Source of the DNA: Dehalococcoidia bacterium
GTDB lineage: Bacteria > Chloroflexota > Dehalococcoidia > UBA2979
Assembly: GCA_004297315.1 (NCBI GenBank)
Contig: SCTU01000029.1
Location: 1 to 8,948 of the forward strand
DNA length: 8,948 bases
Direction of reading: 5' to 3'
The translations under genes and the position numbers were made by a program. This document shows positions 5,678-8,948 of this stretch, one piece after another (position 1 is the stretch's first letter; every line of letters begins with the position of its first letter). The notes below the pieces were generated by a model. The model had not been told where the DNA came from and searched no databases. It was given only the letters and a program-made list of their open reading frames with translations.

Positions 5678-6967
5678 TTGAAGCGTCCGTGGTTTCACGG
5701 GTGGTGGATCGTGATCGCCGGAGCGGCGATCCAGTTCGTGATGTCCGCCCTGATGCTCCAGTCCTTTGGCTTCTATGCCGCCGCGCTCGTGAAGGAGTTC
5801 GGCTGGAGCCGCGGGACGGTGGGCGCCGCCTTCTCGTTCGCACGGGTCGAGGGCCCCCTCGGGCCGCCGCAGGGCTGGATGGTCTCGCATTTCGGCGCAC
5901 GCCTCGTCCTGCAGATCGGCGTGGTCATCCTCGCGGGCGGCTTCTTCCTCTTCGCCGTCATCGACTCCCTGTGGCAGTTCTTCGTGTTCTACATCGTGAT
6001 GTCGGTCGGGGCGACGCTGGGCGGCTTCCCGACGATCACGATCGCCACGGTGTCGTGGTTCGACCGGTTCCGTTCGACGGCGCTCGGAGTGTCCGCAGTC
6101 GGCTTCGCGCTGGGCGGCATCACCGCCTCCTCTGCTGTCGCGTACGCCATCGTCGAGTTCGGGTGGCGCGAGACTTCGATGGTCTCCGGTGTCCTCACGC
6201 TCGTCCTTGGCCTCCCGCTCACCTTCCTGTTCCACAACCGTCCGGAGGACATCGGGCAGCACGTGGACGGCATCTCCCCGGAGGAGCGCGAGGCGTACCG
6301 CGCCGCCCAGCCGGCACGTGCGTTCAGCACGGACGTGGACTACACCCTCGGGGAGGCGATGCGGACGCGGGCATTCTGGACCATCTCGCTGGGGCACGCC
6401 TCGGCGCTGCTCGTCGTGACCGCCGTGCAGGTCCACCTCGTCCTGCATCTGACGAATTCGCTGGGCTACTCAGACGGCGCAGCCCGCTGGATCCTCACCT
6501 CGATGATCGCGATGCAGGCGGTCGGCCAGGTCGCGGGCGGGATGCTCGGCGACTGGGTCAGCAAACGGTTGATCGTGATCGCCTGCATGGGGATGCACGC
6601 GGTCGGGCTGCTGCTGATTGCCTGGGCGGGCGGGAACCTGCTGGCAGTGGTCGGGTTCAGCGTGCTGCACGGCATTGCCTGGGGCACGCGCGGCCCGATG
6701 ATGCAGGCGATCCGCGCCGACTACTTCGGACGCACGCACTTCGGCGCGATCTCGGGCTGGTCGACGGCAATCACGACGATCGGGCCTCTGCTCGGGCCGA
6801 TCATCGCCGGGGTCCTCTACGACTGGACGGACTCGTACCGCCTGGGCTTCACGGTCGTGGCGCTGATGGCCGCCGCCGGCTCGATCTTCTTCGTGCTCTC
6901 CACGCGGCCGGCGCCGCCGCAGCGGGCGGCGGCCGAGACGGCCGTCACGAGCGCGGCCGGCGCATAG
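5678..6967 (+). CDS. MFS transporter, OxlT/monocarboxylate-porter-like
   Basis: A cytoplasmic-membrane secondary transporter of 429 residues with about 12 hydrophobic helices and a polar central loop at about 186-225, the usual 6+6 plan. The N terminus FHGWWIV (6-12), KEFGWSRGTVGAAFS (39-53), the R56-EGPLGPPQGW region and NRPEDIG (187-193) ahead of the central loop are typical of the oxalate/formate antiporter-like and monocarboxylate porter group. Motif-A-like loops appear at 66-75 (GWMVSHFGAR) and 288-297 (GGMLGDWVSK). The second half has R270 at the start of the helix at about 270-290. The helix at about 357-380 has no lysine, unlike OxlT, so oxalate is unlikely and the substrate is unknown. 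The start is a TTG at 5678 with GGGGG 5 bases before it; it is chosen because the next ATG would cut into the first helix. The 3' end overlaps the opposing HTH gene by 23 bases. Confidence 0.85.
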   Translation: MKRPWFHGWWIVIAGAAIQFVMSALMLQSFGFYAAALVKEFGWSRGTVGAAFSFARVEGPLGPPQGWMVSHFGARLVLQIGVVILAGGFFLFAVIDSLWQFFVFYIVMSVGATLGGFPTITIATVSWFDRFRSTALGVSAVGFALGGITASSAVAYAIVEFGWRETSMVSGVLTLVLGLPLTFLFHNRPEDIGQHVDGISPEEREAYRAAQPARAFSTDVDYTLGEAMRTRAFWTISLGHASALLVVTAVQVHLVLHLTNSLGYSDGAARWILTSMIAMQAVGQVAGGMLGDWVSKRLIVIACMGMHAVGLLLIAWAGGNLLAVVGFSVLHGIAWGTRGPMMQAIRADYFGRTHFGAISGWSTAITTIGPLLGPIIAGVLYDWTDSYRLGFTVVALMAAAGSIFFVLSTRPAPPQRAAAETAVTSAAGA

Positions 6968-7097
6968 CCTCCAGCGTCTGGCGCACGGGACGCACGACCT
7001 TCACGCTGACGCCCAGCGCCGCCGCGATCTGTTCGTCCGAGGCCCCCACGAGGATCGCGGCGCGGATCCGCTGCTCGGCGTCCGGTGGCAGGTTCAC
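6945..7097 (-). CDS. Small helix-turn-helix protein (50 aa), unannotated type
   Basis: A 50-residue frame starts at GTG 7097 (VNLPPDAEQRIR) and ends at TGA 6945-6947. A strong GAGGAGGG ribosome site (7110-7103) lies 5 bases before the start. Forty-six of its 50 codons end in G or C, as in the confirmed genes. Predicted layout: helix 1 at about 5-17, GASDEQIAAALGVS (18-31) as the helix-turn, and a recognition-like helix VKVVRPVRQTLEAMR (32-46). This strongly resembles a homeodomain-like HTH, but a proline at 37 interrupts the third helix, which is odd for DNA reading. It lies 66 bases behind aconitase on the same strand, beyond a hairpin, and overlaps the MFS 3' end antisense. It may be a small DNA-binding or protein-binding factor, or a remnant of a longer regulator. 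Function is not known. Confidence 0.7.
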   Translation of the reverse strand: MNLPPDAEQRIRAAILVGASDEQIAAALGVSVKVVRPVRQTLEAMRRPRS

Positions 7098-7103
7098 CTC
7101 GTC

Positions 7104-7108
7104 CCTCC
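7104..7108 (-). promoter_or_regulatory. Strong Shine-Dalgarno site for the small HTH gene
   Basis: GGAGG on the minus strand, inside GAGGAGGG, sits 6 bases before GTG 7097. It is among the best ribosome sites in the window and is a main reason to accept the short gene and its GTG start. Confidence 0.65.
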
Positions 7109-7118
7109 TCGGATCGAA

Positions 7119-7141
7119 GAGGCCCCGACGCGCGGGGCCTC
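7119..7141 (-). terminator. Strong hairpin between aconitase and the small HTH gene
   Basis: GAGGCCCCG (7119-7127) and CGGGGCCTC (7133-7141) form a perfect 9-base-pair stem with a 5-base loop, 22 bases after the aconitase stop. On the minus strand it is followed by TTCGATCC, with no real T-run. It could end or attenuate the aconitase transcript, so that the HTH gene receives only read-through, or it could protect the aconitase mRNA 3' end. Confidence 0.55.
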
Positions 7142-7163
7142 CCGATGGCTCGTGGCGCCTCGA

Positions 7164-8948
7164 CTAGTTGGCGAGCAACTGCCGGAGCACGTACTGCAGG
7201 ATGCCGCCGTGGCGGTAGTACTCCACCTCCACGGGGGTGTCGATGCGGCAGCGGGTAACGAACGAGCGCTCGCTACCGTCCTCCGCGATCGCGCGCACGT
7301 TGATCATCTGCCGCGGGGCGAGCCCGGCGGACATGCCCGTGATGTCGAATCGCTCGCGTCCGGTGAGCCCGAGCGTCGCCGGCGTCTGCCCGGGCGCGAA
7401 CTCGAGCGGCAGGATGCCCATCCCGACGAGGTTCGAGCGGTGGATGCGCTCGAACGACTGCGCGATCACGGCGCGGACGCCCTGGAGCAGCGGACCCTTT
7501 GCGGCCCAGTCGCGTGAGGAGCCGGTGCCGTACTCCTTGCCCGCGATGATGATCAGCGGGATGCCTTCCTGCTGGTACCGCTCGGCGGCGTCCCAGATGG
7601 TCATCTCCGTGCCGTCTGGCTGATGCGCCGTCAGGTTGCCCTCGCGGCCGACGAGCGCGTTCTTGATCCGCACGTTCGCGAACGTGCCACGCATCATCAC
7701 CTCATGGTTGCCGCGGCGCGACCCGTACTGGTTGTAGTCCTTCTGCGCCACCTCGTTCTGGTCGAGGTACTTCGCGGCCGGGGAGCCCTTCGCGATGCCG
7801 CCGGCGGGCGAAATGTGATCGGTGGTGACAGAGTCACCGAGGACCGCAAGCACGCGCGCCTCGACGATGTCGGCCACAGGCTTCGGCTCGCGAGGGAGGT
7901 TGTCGAAGAACGGTGGGCGGCGGACGTAGGTCGACTTCTCGTCCCAGGCGAAGCGCTCACCGCTCGGCGCCTGCACACCCTGCCAACGCTCGTCGCCCTT
8001 GAAGACGTCCGAGTACTCGCGGCGGAACATCTCCTGACGCACGGACTTCTGGATGGTGCTCAGCACCTCCGCCTGCGTGGGCCAGATGTCGCGCAGGAAG
8101 ACCGGCTTGCCGTCCTTGCCGGTGCCCAGCGGCTCCGCGTAGACGTCGATGTCGGTCGTCCCCGCCAGCGCGTACGCGACGACAAGCGGCGGCGACGCGA
8201 GGTAGTTCGAGCGCACCTTGTTGTGGACGCGCGCCTCGAAGTTGCGGTTGCCCGAGAGCACCGCCGCGACCGCGAGGTTGCCGGAGTCGACCGCGGCCTC
8301 GATCTCCGTGGGGAGCGGGCCGGAGTTCCCGATGCAGGTTGTGCACCCGTAGCCGACGAGCTCGAAGCCGAGTTGGTCGAGGTACGACGTGAGGCCAGCG
8401 TCGTTGAGGTATTCGGTCACGACCTTGGAGCCGGGCGCCAGGCTGGTCTTCACCCAGGGCTTCACGGTCAACCCGGCCTCGACGGCCTTCTTCGCGAGCA
8501 GGCCCGCGCCCACCATGACCTCGGGGTTTGAGGTGTTGGTGCAGGAGGTGATCGCGGCGATCACGACGGAGCCGTTCTGCACGCTGTAGTTCGAGCCGTG
8601 CACGGCCACCGGCGTGGGGGAGGCGCCGTCTTTCACCCACGCGTCGATCTCCGTGCGGGCGGCAGCCTTTGCCGTGCGGAGAGTGATGCGGTCCTGCGGG
8701 CGTTTCGGGCCGGCCATCGCCGGCTCGATCGTCGACAGGTCGAGTTCGAGCGTCTCGGAGTACGTCGGGTCGGGCGTCTCGTCGGTGCGGAACAACGACT
8801 GCGCCTTGCAGTAGGCCTCGACACGCGCGATCAGTGCCTCGTCGCGGCCGGTGAAGCGCAGGTAGTTCAGCGTCTCCGCGTCCACCGGGAAGAAGCCGAC
8901 CGTCGCGCCGTACTCCGGGCACATGTTCGCGATCGTCGCCCGCGCGGC
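7164..8948 (-). CDS. acnA: Aconitate hydratase (AcnA/IRP1 type), 5' part outside the window
   Basis: Interconverts citrate and isocitrate through cis-aconitate in the TCA cycle, in the cytosol, using a [4Fe-4S] cluster. The frame is open to the right edge, where it reads ARATIANMCPEYGATVGFF, a conserved aconitase block, so the start lies beyond 8948. The visible 594 residues cover roughly the last two thirds of a protein of about 900. Counted from the Met at 8924: ITSCTNTSNP (125-134) with cluster ligand C128; GYGCTTCIGNSGPL (191-204) with C194 and C197; a linker; then the swivelling domain 4 with LGDSVTTDHISPAGGIAKG (362-380), RGTFANVRIKN (412-422), YGTGSSRDWAAKGP (465-478, active-site serines and R471) and QSFERIHRSNLVGMGILP (489-506). 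All expected active-site and cluster residues in this part are present. It belongs to the AcnA/IRP1 group rather than AcnB by domain order and motifs. It is followed by a hairpin and a small HTH gene. Confidence 0.96.
   Translation of the reverse strand, partial: AARATIANMCPEYGATVGFFPVDAETLNYLRFTGRDEALIARVEAYCKAQSLFRTDETPDPTYSETLELDLSTIEPAMAGPKRPQDRITLRTAKAAARTEIDAWVKDGASPTPVAVHGSNYSVQNGSVVIAAITSCTNTSNPEVMVGAGLLAKKAVEAGLTVKPWVKTSLAPGSKVVTEYLNDAGLTSYLDQLGFELVGYGCTTCIGNSGPLPTEIEAAVDSGNLAVAAVLSGNRNFEARVHNKVRSNYLASPPLVVAYALAGTTDIDVYAEPLGTGKDGKPVFLRDIWPTQAEVLSTIQKSVRQEMFRREYSDVFKGDERWQGVQAPSGERFAWDEKSTYVRRPPFFDNLPREPKPVADIVEARVLAVLGDSVTTDHISPAGGIAKGSPAAKYLDQNEVAQKDYNQYGSRRGNHEVMMRGTFANVRIKNALVGREGNLTAHQPDGTEMTIWDAAERYQQEGIPLIIIAGKEYGTGSSRDWAAKGPLLQGVRAVIAQSFERIHRSNLVGMGILPLEFAPGQTPATLGLTGRERFDITGMSAGLAPRQMINVRAIAEDGSERSFVTRCRIDTPVEVEYYRHGGILQYVLRQLLAN

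Noticed and set aside
2961..5900. Very long open frame (979 codons) on the minus strand opposite pepN
   Set aside because: It is a mirror of the pepN codon pattern in GC-rich DNA. The translation is Arg/Val/Glu/Leu-rich with no recognisable domain, while the plus strand gives a complete M1 peptidase with all catalytic residues.
5417..6448. 343-codon minus-strand frame opposite the MFS gene
   Set aside because: Charged low-complexity shadow translation with no family resemblance.
5689..7167. 492-codon plus-strand frame overlapping the MFS gene
   Set aside because: Arg/Gly/Ala-rich, with no hydrophobic helices. The frame starting at TTG 5678 gives a proper 12-helix transporter instead.
7623..8531. 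302-codon plus-strand frame opposite aconitase
   Set aside because: The Arg/Val/Leu/His-rich product is typical of antisense to a GC-rich gene. The minus strand is a clear aconitase.

Overview
This is a GC-rich bacterial chromosomal segment with dense, ordinary gene packing. All intergenic gaps are under about 200 bases. The gene content points to an aerobic, free-living bacterium: a SURF1 factor for cytochrome oxidase assembly, an AcnA-type aconitase of the TCA cycle, and a eukaryotic-type (GSII) glutamine synthetase. The actinobacterial-style M1 aminopeptidase, the GSII enzyme and the base composition fit a high-GC lineage such as Chloroflexota or Actinomycetota. I cannot decide between them from sequence alone. 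I see no tRNA, rRNA, CRISPR array, insertion sequence, prophage or plasmid function.

Layout from left to right. (1) The last 16 codons of a plus-strand gene end at 53. (2) A hairpin-rich convergent gap separates it from a minus-strand glutamine synthetase II (138-1148). (3) A divergent 200-base region holds the glnII promoter side, with a possible GlnR-like box, and the start of a plus-strand SURF1 gene (1349-2083). (4) SURF1 ends 7 bases from the end of a minus-strand membrane-anchored YceI-domain protein (2091-2846). (5) A second divergent region with a perfect 6-2-6 inverted repeat leads into a plus-strand M1 aminopeptidase N (3042-5588). (6) Next is a TTG-started OxlT-like MFS transporter (5678-6967). 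(7) On the minus strand at the right edge is an aconitase truncated by the window (7164-8948). It is followed by a strong hairpin and a 50-residue helix-turn-helix protein (6945-7097), whose end overlaps the MFS gene antisense by 23 bases.

The genes do not form one pathway. They are independent housekeeping units: nitrogen assimilation, respiratory assembly, a periplasm-facing lipid/isoprenoid-binding fold, peptide degradation, carboxylate-type transport and the TCA cycle. No clearly new multi-gene system is visible. The most interesting items are the short HTH gene tucked behind aconitase, the GlnR-like spacing of GAAAT/GAAAC in front of glnII, and the two competing hairpins in the convergent terminator.
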